A DNA stretch of 64,000 nt from Pseudomonadales bacterium (GTDB lineage Bacteria > Pseudomonadota > Gammaproteobacteria > Pseudomonadales > DC-out160). The notes beneath the pieces are model-generated. The model was not told the origin of the DNA. It did not search any database and worked only from the letters and a program-made list of their open reading frames with translations. This document shows positions 25,215-33,319 of the stretch, piece by piece. The stretch covers positions 26,665 through 90,664 of the forward strand of contig JAHRWA010000063.1 in the NCBI GenBank assembly GCA_019090455.1, read 5' to 3'. A program made the position numbers and the translations under genes. Position 1 is the stretch's first letter; the number at the start of each line of letters is the position of its first letter.

Positions 25215-28200
25215 ATGGCTATTCTCAAGCCCACAAGAGAATCATTACTCAAATTCCGCAATAAAAAAGAAGAACAGAATGCCAGTGTGCTTGATTTAAA
25301 GCTTGCTCGTTCAAATGCTCTTTTTTACCGGGCGGGAAAAGAAAAAGAGAATGCCAAGGATAAAACCTCGAATGCTTATCGCATAGGCTGGCTCGAAGGC
25401 AAGCTTCAATATCAGAAGAAGCATAAAGCGGTACTCGATAAATCCAGTAAAGAGGCAGCGGAAGCGCGTTTGATGATCAGCCGGCTCCATTCCGCACAAA
25501 AAGATTTTAGAGCCCTGAAGGAAAGCCAACTGAAGTTGAATAGATCAACTCAGACACTCAGTGATCAGTTGCAAGATGGGGTAAAGAGGGTTGATCAGTG
25601 GGAGAAATCCAGTGATCAGAGTCAGGAAAGACTAGATCAAATACTCTCAGAAGCCGAGCAGGCTCAAAAGAAAACGGATGATATCGTAGTCTCTGTTGAT
25701 CAGGTGTCGGATGGACTTGAAGAACAATGCCAGCAGATGGACGCGCTCAGACAACACAATCAAGAATTGTTGGCTCGCTCGGAAACAACCCATACTCTGG
25801 CGGAATCGGTACTGTCCTCGGCAGAAAGTCAGCGGTATGAGATGATAAAAGATCACGTTGAACAAAAGCAATCCTACGAAAACCTTGAACAAAGAGTGGA
25901 AAAAACCGCAGATTCAGTACAACAAAGTTTTCTCTTAGTGGACGAGAGCCTTCAGCGGATTGAAGAGAGTCATCAGCGCGTCGAAGAGAGCCAGCAGAGG
26001 GTGGACGAGAGCCATCAGCGGGTAGACGAGAGCCACCAGCGAGTCGGAGAGAGTTATGAAAAGGTGGAGGGTAGTCATCAGCAAGTAAAGAAAAGCCAAG
26101 AACATGTGGAAATAAGCCGACAGAAGGTGGAAGAAAGCCACCGACTTGTGGAGGACAGCTATCAGCGGGTAGAAGAGAGTCTTCATCAGGTTGACGAGAG
26201 CCTTGAGCAGATAGATGAGAGTCTTTTTCAGGTGGATGAGAATCGTCAGCAAGTGGATAAGAACCGGCAGGTAGTGGAGGAGAGCCGTCAGCAGGTGGAT
26301 AAGAGCCGTCAGCAGGTGGATGATTGCCTTCGGCAGGTGAACAAAAACCATCAGCAAGTAGAAGAGAGTCATTCACAGGTGCAGCTTAGTCACGATAAAG
26401 TGATGGCGTTGGCCAATGCTACGCAGGAGATATTTTCCGAGACCTTAAGAGAAAAGCGCGAAGTTGTGGATTTCACCCTGGAGGCAGAACGTTACTTAGA
26501 GTCTATCAAAGGTGTTTCTGAAAATGCGGGTAAGCAGTTGGCTCAACAGTCGATTCATAATCAGGGTTTACTAGAGAGAACAGAATCGGTGTTACAGGAC
26601 GTTGTTGATGAGAGGACTCAAGTGGCATCGTTACGCGAGTCGGCCGAGTCGGTAATTGACCGCGGGGAAAAGCTGCAAGATACTCTCGAATTACAGAGCG
26701 AAGAGCAAAAATTACAGTTTTTAGAGTCTACAAAAATGCGTGAGGTGGTGGGTATCCTCGAAGCGAAAACCCAAAATCAATTAGAAACAACGGACTCAAT
26801 ATTACAACAAGCTGAAGAGGATCTAAGAAAAAATAGGGAAGCCAGGGAGTCCATCGAACAGTTTTTTTTCCAAGCACAAGAACTTGAAGAGAAACTGAAA
26901 TTTCAACTTAACGAAATGGATGCTAGTCACAATACAAGATGGCAACAACGTTATGATCAAGTTGAATTGCAGGTAACTGAACAGTTACAAAGCCAATTTA
27001 AAATTCAATTAACGGAACAACTCAGTCGTGAGGAATTACGTCAGAAAGAACTGAATCAACAGAAAGAAGAGTATACAAAGCAGATCAAACTCTATCAGCG
27101 AGAGCTAGATAATACATTAGGTTATTTCGTAACAGAGAAGTCGAAGATCGAAGCATTAGCGAATAGCACTCACCAAAATATTGAGATGACCCGTAATCAA
27201 CAAAATCGTCTGGATACGCATTTGGAAGATGCAGAATGGCAAAAGGTACAGGCCTCTGGGACGCGAGATGAAATTGAAAGAATCAAATTATCAGTGGATG
27301 AGCAAATTGTTGCAAGTAATGCCATTTTGACCAAGGTGGAGTCTGGGCTCGAAAAGGGTAGCGCTAATCACGAAATAATATCAGAGCTTATTGAACAGCT
27401 TGAAAATGAAGATGAAAAGGTAAGGACTGAAATATCGGGTTATGTTAAGCAATGGCAAGAGCAAAGCAACTTAACCACTGCAAGACAAAAACAACAATAT
27501 CAGGTGCAAATTGATGAATTGGAATCACTGAAATCAAATTTAGATAAAGGCTTCACTGCCCGTGTGAATGATGCGTTAATTGAAGTTCAACAAGAATTGA
27601 AAGAGATGCGCAGTAATCTTGATGATGAATCCTCTGTTCGCGATATTGCACAACAGCGCCTGGATGCGATCGAAGGCTGCGCTGACAATATGGCGGCGGA
27701 AAGTGATCGTAATAAACAGTATGTAGTAGCGACCTTAAAGCAAGCGCGTCTCACGGCGAAAAAATGTAATCGTATCAATGAGCAGTGCTTAAAGCTTCTC
27801 GATCATGTAAATGAGACGGAATCGAACAATAACGCTGTACAGGAGGCGATGAAGCAAGATATATCGACTCTGTTAAATAAAACGGAAGTCATTCAGTCTG
27901 AGGGTGATGAGACTAAGTCTCAAGTCTCTGAAATACTAAATAGAATGAATGGTCAGGATCTAGATATTCTTTCGCTCCAGGAATCGCTAAACAAGCAGGA
28001 ATTACGAGCGGATTCTGAAGCTGAAAAAATTAATAAAAATAAGAATTTGATTGACGTAAAGTTATTAAACTTGGATGCGGTGGTGCGTTTAAACACACAA
28101 GTTTGTGAGGAGTCCAAAGACAAAGTTGACTCTTATTGCGATGGGATAGAAAAAGCAACCAGTTCATTTGATGAAGCCAGAACGGTAACATTGGCGAGTT

Positions 28201-28457
28201 TGGATAAGACGAAGTCTTTACACATAGAGTGTGAAAATCTGAATGCGGGTGTTCAAGAGTTAACTAATGAAGTCGATCAAAAGAAAAATGAAATTGAACA
28301 GATCAAACTGAATGCTCAAGAATTTTTGCAATCCGCACGCGATCTGAATGACGTAACTCAGTCGCAACAGGTGGAATATGGCCGACTAATAACAGACGTA
28401 CGTGGTGTGAGAGAAGAGGCATTTCGGCTCAGTGGACTTAATCAAAAAGTGGTGTAA
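25215..28457 (+). CDS. Giant coiled-coil protein, N-terminal part (ends at an in-frame TAA)
   Basis: A 1080-residue, highly charged, Gln/Glu-rich protein with no signal peptide or membrane segment. Residues 1-100 are basic and include an RIGWLEGKLQYQKKHKAV segment. Residues 243-396 are 22 uninterrupted heptads of the type DESHQRV, and the remainder is lower-regularity coiled coil rich in EQL/ESL/QVE patterns. The TAA at 28455-28457 is followed, in the same frame and without another stop, by coding sequence of identical character, including the 681-codon segment at 28533-30578. The native product is therefore probably one protein of about 1787 residues. The ribosome-binding site at 25215 is weak. 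It resembles cytoskeletal or scaffold coiled coils; function unknown. Confidence 0.85.
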   Translation: MAILKPTRESLLKFRNKKEEQNASVLDLKLARSNALFYRAGKEKENAKDKTSNAYRIGWLEGKLQYQKKHKAVLDKSSKEAAEARLMISRLHSAQKDFRALKESQLKLNRSTQTLSDQLQDGVKRVDQWEKSSDQSQERLDQILSEAEQAQKKTDDIVVSVDQVSDGLEEQCQQMDALRQHNQELLARSETTHTLAESVLSSAESQRYEMIKDHVEQKQSYENLEQRVEKTADSVQQSFLLVDESLQRIEESHQRVEESQQRVDESHQRVDESHQRVGESYEKVEGSHQQVKKSQEHVEISRQKVEESHRLVEDSYQRVEESLHQVDESLEQIDESLFQVDENRQQVDKNRQVVEESRQQVDKSRQQVDDCLRQVNKNHQQVEESHSQVQLSHDKVMALANATQEIFSETLREKREVVDFTLEAERYLESIKGVSENAGKQLAQQSIHNQGLLERTESVLQDVVDERTQVASLRESAESVIDRGEKLQDTLELQSEEQKLQFLESTKMREVVGILEAKTQNQLETTDSILQQAEEDLRKNREARESIEQFFFQAQELEEKLKFQLNEMDASHNTRWQQRYDQVELQVTEQLQSQFKIQLTEQLSREELRQKELNQQKEEYTKQIKLYQRELDNTLGYFVTEKSKIEALANSTHQNIEMTRNQQNRLDTHLEDAEWQKVQASGTRDEIERIKLSVDEQIVASNAILTKVESGLEKGSANHEIISELIEQLENEDEKVRTEISGYVKQWQEQSNLTTARQKQQYQVQIDELESLKSNLDKGFTARVNDALIEVQQELKEMRSNLDDESSVRDIAQQRLDAIEGCADNMAAESDRNKQYVVATLKQARLTAKKCNRINEQCLKLLDHVNETESNNNAVQEAMKQDISTLLNKTEVIQSEGDETKSQVSEILNRMNGQDLDILSLQESLNKQELRADSEAEKINKNKNLIDVKLLNLDAVVRLNTQVCEESKDKVDSYCDGIEKATSSFDEARTVTLASLDKTKSLHIECENLNAGVQELTNEVDQKKNEIEQIKLNAQEFLQSARDLNDVTQSQQVEYGRLITDVRGVREEAFRLSGLNQKVV
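25941..26402 (+). repeat. 22 tandem 21-bp units encoding perfect heptads
   Basis: The stretch is exactly 22 units of 21 bases with no phase break, encoding variants such as DESLQRI, EESHQRV, DESHQRV, DKSRQQV and QLSHDKV. The first and fourth positions of the canonical heptad are hard to assign, but Val/Ile at position 7 and Ser/Asn at position 3 are nearly invariant. Units 4 and 5 encode identical heptads, which suggests recent duplication. Confidence 0.95.
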
Positions 28458-28532
28458 GATGCTAATGGAATTAATGACAGTAGCCGCCAAGCTTTAAGTC
28501 AAGTAAAAGAGGTTGAAAAACATATTGGTGAA

Positions 28533-30578
28533 GTGAAAAATAATGTGACCGAAGTATTAGGGCAAGTTGAACAGGTCTTTCGAGAAACCCAGCTCGGACA
28601 AGTCGCGATTGAAACGCTATCAGAAAACGTAAGTCAGTCATTTAACAATTTGAACGATCTTGAGAAAAGTGTTGCGGCTCAAAAAGACTATCACCAAAAA
28701 ATGGTAGAAAATAGCGTTGTCAAACTCAGAGAATGTGAAAAGCAAACCGCCATTGCTAAGGCGTACGCGGATAGATCTAACGATGCCGTTGAATCCAGTG
28801 AGGCTTTGGTTAAACAAAATGTCGAGTTACAAACTGAAATTCGTCAAATTAATCTCAGCACCCATCAGAAAACGCAAGAGATCGATGCGCAATACCAAAA
28901 TGTACAACGATTAATGGAAGGGAATGAATCTCTTACTGATTCCTTGTCTCGAACTATTGAGACTCAAAAGCAAGCCATGCAAAGTCAAACCGTTGAACAC
29001 CACAGGATTGTCTGCGAGGCTGAGCGAAAGCTAGAGTCTTCCGAGTCGACGAATCAAAACCTAGAATATAATTTGGTGCAAGCACAGGAATTAAATCAGT
29101 CCCACTTAATGTTGAAGGAACAGTTTGACGAGCAACTTATTGAAGCAAAAGCACAGCAAACCCATTCTCAGTTGCTATTAGACCAAAGTCTACGGAAGCA
29201 GGAGGGGTATCAGCAAGAATTAGCAGACGCGCAGAAGGCGAATAGTCGGCTGATGGATAAGGTAGCTGAATATGAAGGGAGGCTGCGCCAAGCGGAATTG
29301 TCAATTGAACGAAGTAATAAAGCGAATCAGGTTGTTACGGAAAAGATGGTTGAAACGGGTAGGGTTAATGTATCGGTATTAGATCAATTGCAACAATTCA
29401 AACACCAGAATGATGAATTCCGTCAACAACTAGAGGAAGCGCAAGATCGCAATAAAGAAACGGAATTAGTCAATAAGGAATCCCGGTTAAATAATAAAGA
29501 GACTCGTCTCACTTTGAGAGAGTTACGTAGCGATGTCAATGATATAAGACAGCGAACACAAAAAGCGGTATTACCTCCTCATTCAGATAAAATCGCATCA
29601 CAGGATATCCCTGTTTTACTCACTTCCGATGTCGTTCCCGATGCACAGACTCAAGCAAATCAGGCACATCAACGTATTCTTGCGTTGGAGAAAGAACTCA
29701 GAGTGCTTAGACTTTCGAAAGTATCGACTGACGATGGAACTTCCAAATTAGAGGGTAGCTCAAAGTTAGACGGCGTCCCTTTCGCCGATAGATCAGAGAG
29801 TGGGATCGCTGTGGATACGGAAGAAGTACAAGATAGAGATGCCATTCTCAATCAGTTGGAGGGACTGGCTGATGTGGAGGTGAGAAAGGTTGGTATTGAA
29901 TCGCAAGGGAATATTTCAGGTGTTGTAGGTGGTAATGGAGAGAAAACCGCGGGAGTGCGAAATTTTATTTTGTCGACGTTTATCACCGTTATGATAGCTG
30001 GGGCAGCGGGGGGGCTGGCTTATGATAGTAGTGAGTCTTTGGCAACAGGTATTGGAAATTTAACGATAATATCTGATGATGCTGATATGAGGCAGTTAGA
30101 TATTTTGTTGCAACGGGCAACGACCCAGAGAGCTGAAATCGAAAAGCGCGAGCAAGGTAATTTTGATTTGGCCCTACACGAGAAGGATTCAGATACGTTA
30201 GATTCCTATATCTGGCCTCTGAAATCGAGTGCTACTGAATTAGATATTCGTCATCAAAAATCGAGAAATGGACTTTTAATTGTTGCTGAGCAAGGAACAC
30301 CGGTATTGGCTATTAATAAAGGTCGAGTGGTTTATAGCGGTGCAGGCATTAGAGGGTTTGGAAACCTAATCATCGTTGAGCATGAGGGGGAGCTATTGTC
30401 GGTTTACGGTAACAATGACAATAACGGCGTAGCGGAAGGTGATTTGGTCAGAAAAGGGCAACCGATTGCAACTGTTGGTGATACTGGGCAAGAAGGAGCA
30501 GGGTTGTATTTTGAAATTAGATTTCAAGGGGAGGTGGAAGACCCCTATTTGTATTTTGCGGATAATAGCGCGGTTTAG
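28533..30578 (+). CDS. Coiled-coil, transmembrane and EnvC-like degenerate LytM (M23) domain segment
   Basis: This 681-codon segment is in the same frame as the preceding coiled-coil frame; codons 28458-28532 are also open, so it is the C-terminal part of one gene cut by a TAA. Residues 1-370 are coiled coil. A hydrophobic segment at about residues 477-499 (NFILSTFITVMIAGAAGGLAY) is a single membrane anchor. Residues 560-677 form an M23/LytM domain closest in wording to EnvC: EQGTPVLAINKGRVVYSG, RGFGNLIIVEHEG, LVRKGQPIATVGDTG and LYFEIRFQG. Zinc ligands are lost (LHFEIR reads LYFEIR, and the YxH position reads YGN), as in EnvC/NlpD activators of amidases. No convincing ribosome-binding site precedes the GTG at 28533, so independent translation is doubtful. 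Confidence 0.8.
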   Translation: MKNNVTEVLGQVEQVFRETQLGQVAIETLSENVSQSFNNLNDLEKSVAAQKDYHQKMVENSVVKLRECEKQTAIAKAYADRSNDAVESSEALVKQNVELQTEIRQINLSTHQKTQEIDAQYQNVQRLMEGNESLTDSLSRTIETQKQAMQSQTVEHHRIVCEAERKLESSESTNQNLEYNLVQAQELNQSHLMLKEQFDEQLIEAKAQQTHSQLLLDQSLRKQEGYQQELADAQKANSRLMDKVAEYEGRLRQAELSIERSNKANQVVTEKMVETGRVNVSVLDQLQQFKHQNDEFRQQLEEAQDRNKETELVNKESRLNNKETRLTLRELRSDVNDIRQRTQKAVLPPHSDKIASQDIPVLLTSDVVPDAQTQANQAHQRILALEKELRVLRLSKVSTDDGTSKLEGSSKLDGVPFADRSESGIAVDTEEVQDRDAILNQLEGLADVEVRKVGIESQGNISGVVGGNGEKTAGVRNFILSTFITVMIAGAAGGLAYDSSESLATGIGNLTIISDDADMRQLDILLQRATTQRAEIEKREQGNFDLALHEKDSDTLDSYIWPLKSSATELDIRHQKSRNGLLIVAEQGTPVLAINKGRVVYSGAGIRGFGNLIIVEHEGELLSVYGNNDNNGVAEGDLVRKGQPIATVGDTGQEGAGLYFEIRFQGEVEDPYLYFADNSAV

Positions 30579-30750
30579 GTTTTAGTGATGAATAGTGAAT
30601 GTCGCCTTAGAGGCTCAAGGTTGTTGTTTTAAAAATTCTATTGGGTAAGTTAATTGCAGATGGTATGTAAGTGGGGTTCTTTTAATCAATACCTGTTATA
30701 CTCGTCGGCCAATCGAATAGGACCTTTCGGTCCAGGTAGACAAAGTCATA

Positions 30751-31323
30751 ATGGAAAACGATACCGTTGAGCCGCCAGTGCTCCGATCTTCAACTCGTCA
30801 ATTGGATGCGTTACCAAATCCAGATGCATCAGAATCTTCGGTATTAAAAACCAAATTGGAACCTGAATTCCTCGATACAAACCTTGAGGGTGATAACACA
30901 TTTGGTTTAATCAATTTTGTTCCCCAAGACGAAAAACTATCAACTGATTCTAAATGCAGTGGATGTGTGCCGTCGAAATGCTGTACTTACATTACTCATG
31001 AAATAGATACTCCTCGAACTATCCGAGAATTTGACGCGCTGGTTTGGAAGTTAGCTCATGCCAATGTGCAGCTTTTTAAGGAAGAAGGCAGTTGGTATCT
31101 GCTGGTTAATACCGTATGTCAGAATCTATTACCCAGTGGAGGATGTGGAATTTACGATACTAGGCCGATGATATGCAGGGAGCACACTAACGATTTTTGC
31201 GAATACGACTCCCCTGCTGAAGAGGGGTTTGATTTGTTTTTCGATTGTTATGATACATTGGATGCTTATTGCCGAAAGCGTTTCAAGCATTGGGATAAAA
31301 GGTTTAATAATCCCAGGTTGTGA
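30751..31323 (+). CDS. YkgJ-family cysteine cluster protein
   Basis: A 190-residue protein whose N-terminal 65 residues are acidic and low in recognisable motif. The cysteine cluster begins SKCSGCVPSKCCTY near residue 70 and continues with VCQNLLPSGGCGIYDTRPMI and CREHTNDFCEYD, a CxxCxxxxCC...CxIYxxRPxxCR pattern diagnostic of the YkgJ/Fli zinc or Fe-S binding family. The function of this family is largely unknown. A small hairpin (GGACC-TTTC-GGTCC, 30720-30733 region) lies in its leader. It ends 5 bases before the convergent PadR gene. Confidence 0.88.
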   Translation: MENDTVEPPVLRSSTRQLDALPNPDASESSVLKTKLEPEFLDTNLEGDNTFGLINFVPQDEKLSTDSKCSGCVPSKCCTYITHEIDTPRTIREFDALVWKLAHANVQLFKEEGSWYLLVNTVCQNLLPSGGCGIYDTRPMICREHTNDFCEYDSPAEEGFDLFFDCYDTLDAYCRKRFKHWDKRFNNPRL

Positions 31324-31328
31324 CATAA

Positions 31329-31931
31329 TTACTCGGACGATTCTAAAGTAACCGACTCCTCCAGTGTAGTCTGGAGGTTCATTGGCGAGCCATTTTCTGG
31401 CGATTCCAATTCCTCTAGCACATCTTGGACTTCGGTTGCCCATTGTAGCCAGGATTGGTGCAGCGCTATGCCTCTTTTTATTGCTAGGTGAGCTAGCTTA
31501 TTGTTTACGCTGGTGTCGTTATTATTTTCTTGGGTGGCTTCGCATAAGGTATCTAGTTTTTCCTGATGAAGCTTTCTATGCTGTTTTATTTGAGATTGTA
31601 TCACTTCAGGTTTGACTAGATGTCCAACAAACAGTTTTACCATCAGTTGGTCTTTAATCTTCGGGAGATCCATTGGGTTTTCAATCCACTTTCGTAATTC
31701 TTGTAAACCAGAGGAAGTAATTTTATAGATTTTTTTGTTGGGCTTCCCACTTTGAATGATGGATTGATAATCAACGAGGCCTACTTTCGATAGTTTTGCT
31801 AGTTCTTGATAAATCTGTTGGTGGCTAGCATTCCAAATAAAACCAAAAGTGCCGTTAAATTTTTTGGCGATACCATACCCGGTAATCTCGCCTGTCTCGA
31901 GCATGGCTAAGATAGTGTGCTTTAAAGACAC
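31329..31931 (-). CDS. PadR-family transcriptional regulator
   Basis: A 200-residue regulator with an N-terminal winged helix (residues 3-80): ILAMLETGEITGYGIAKKF, ASHQQIYQELAKLSKVGLVDYQ and KIYKITSSGLQELRKWI are the PadR/Vir-type signature. The C-terminal domain (residues 90-180) is helical, as in the AphA-like class II group, and probably mediates dimerisation. The start is GTG with AGGAG 7 bases upstream. No obvious target gene is adjacent: the upstream 700 bases are non-coding. Ligand unknown. Confidence 0.9.
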   Translation of the reverse strand: MSLKHTILAMLETGEITGYGIAKKFNGTFGFIWNASHQQIYQELAKLSKVGLVDYQSIIQSGKPNKKIYKITSSGLQELRKWIENPMDLPKIKDQLMVKLFVGHLVKPEVIQSQIKQHRKLHQEKLDTLCEATQENNNDTSVNNKLAHLAIKRGIALHQSWLQWATEVQDVLEELESPENGSPMNLQTTLEESVTLESSE

Positions 31932-32637
31932 AGTGGTGCTCCTTATATTTTTTATTGTTATTCTTTATCGGTGATGCAGCTCAACACTTTTTCTTTTTTT
32001 CAAGCTAACGCTAAGCAGACAATCAAGATGACCTAGCAGTTAGGATGTCTGGAATGGATTTCATCTAAATAGGCTATACATCCGATCTATTCTTGTATTT
32101 AGTTGATCATTTATACACTAATTATTAAGCACAGAAAAGTAACTTAAATGGATAAAGCAGGCATAGAAATCAGTCTGGATATCATAATGATTTTTTTATT
32201 GGTACAGCAAGCTTTTGATATTTATTAATAAATAAAGGTTAAGAGGGCCAAAGCTCTGATATCAGCTAGTACATGCTATGTATTTACGCATTCTGGTTAC
32301 AAAATTGTTATCCAGCTACCTGTGGCTTCACTTCAATACTCGAGTATTTGTGTTTTCCGTCAAGTTTGTGGTGCTTCGTCCATTTACACTACTGACATCC
32401 AGTTGTATAGCTAGTCCGACTAACCGCAGATATTAAACCATCGATTTCAATGAATTAGGGGATGCTTAGGGGTAAGAGTTACTTTGTATGGTATAAATGT
32501 TTAGCGTAAAGCATTGTAAAAAAAGAAATAATTTTAAATTGGAGTGACTGCTGAGATAGCTTGAAGGCGTAAAAGTTTTGGACAGTCGCCTTATGCAGGT
32601 TTAATATGCGTCCTCCGTAGATACGCAAGGAGCGGAA
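31932..32637. other. 700-base AT-rich non-coding stretch
   Basis: This is the longest gene-free interval in the window. All six frames are broken. A 26-codon frame from ATG at 32148 to TAA at 32228 (MDKAGIEISLDIIMIFLLVQ...) has a hydrophobic end, but its upstream AACTTAA gives no ribosome-binding site. I could not recognise a tRNA, riboswitch or small RNA. Confidence 0.6.
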
Positions 32638-33156
32638 ATGCTTAATAAGGTAACGATCATAATCAGAAATAATGGGTTTCAGCTAGAGGGCGTCTTTGAT
32701 GATGGAGGGCACAATACTCAAATTTGGGAGTTAGCTGAATCCCCTTATTCCAAGCTCATTGATGGCCATGATTGGCAGCAGCTGGGTATCGACAATGAAA
32801 CTCAAATTGCATTAGACAAAGTGGTGGTGGCGACGACTAAATTCTCTCGTCAGTTTAGCAATAATGCATATGAAGAAGTCGATAACATTACTGTCGACGT
32901 AGGGCCCGGTTGGGTTGATTGTCTTGTTGCTGGTAACGATGATCCTGGCGTGATTCTTCGATATGAATGGGATAGCAACGGAAAAATGCGTGAAGTCCAG
33001 GTTGTCTCAGGTGACCTCAATTTTTTGCCGCAGCAGTTTTTGACTGATTTTAAGGAAGCGAGTTATGGTCGATATGGCTTGCTGTCTAGGGTAATGTCAC
33101 GAAAAATAAAATGTGATGAGCCTGCTGAAGAAATGGGAGCACTGCGCTGGGCCTAG
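32638..33156 (+). CDS. Hypothetical protein, unrecognised family
   Basis: A 172-residue acidic soluble protein with AAGGAGCG 4-5 bases before the ATG, so translation initiation looks real. It begins MLNKVTIIIRNNGFQLEGVF and is rich in beta-strand-like stretches. Aromatic and Asp/Gly turns (FDDGGHNTQIW, VGPGWVDCLVAGNDD) suggest a compact beta-sandwich-like domain. There is no signal peptide, membrane segment or cofactor motif. It is monocistronic and followed by a clear terminator. I recognise no family and assign no function. Confidence 0.75.
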   Translation: MLNKVTIIIRNNGFQLEGVFDDGGHNTQIWELAESPYSKLIDGHDWQQLGIDNETQIALDKVVVATTKFSRQFSNNAYEEVDNITVDVGPGWVDCLVAGNDDPGVILRYEWDSNGKMREVQVVSGDLNFLPQQFLTDFKEASYGRYGLLSRVMSRKIKCDEPAEEMGALRWA

Positions 33157-33227
33157 ATTTATCACATTGATATTGAAAAATCTCGGGAAGCTCTCTTCGA
33201 TCAACTAATGAAGGTGAAATTCAAGCA

Positions 33228-33267
33228 AAGCAGCGTTGAGACAATAGTGTTCAGCGCTGCTTTTTTT
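33228..33267 (+). terminator. Rho-independent terminator after the hypothetical gene
   Basis: AAGCAGCGTTGA (33228-33239) pairs with TCAGCGCTGCTT (33251-33262) apart from one wobble, followed by a T-run to 33267. Confidence 0.85.
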
Positions 33268-33319
33268 ATATGGGTCTAAAGTCGGCCTTTCTTCAAGCAG
33301 CTTTAAGTGTGTCAGTGTA

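Noticed and set aside
25061..25264. 67-codon plus-strand frame overlapping the start of the coiled-coil gene
   Set aside because: Out of frame with the real gene, no ribosome-binding site and no family resemblance.
25747..26376. Long minus-strand open frames, one Pro/Ser-rich (209 codons) and one Leu-rich (145 codons), under the heptad block
   Set aside because: They mirror the 21-bp repeats of the plus-strand coiled-coil gene; repeat translation in other frames is low-complexity and has no start signal.
25941..26402. Regularly spaced repeats that could suggest a CRISPR array
   Set aside because: Units are contiguous 21-bp coding heptads with no unique spacers and no cas genes nearby.
32148..32228. 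26-codon frame with a hydrophobic end in the 700-base gap
   Set aside because: No ribosome-binding site and too short to judge by composition.
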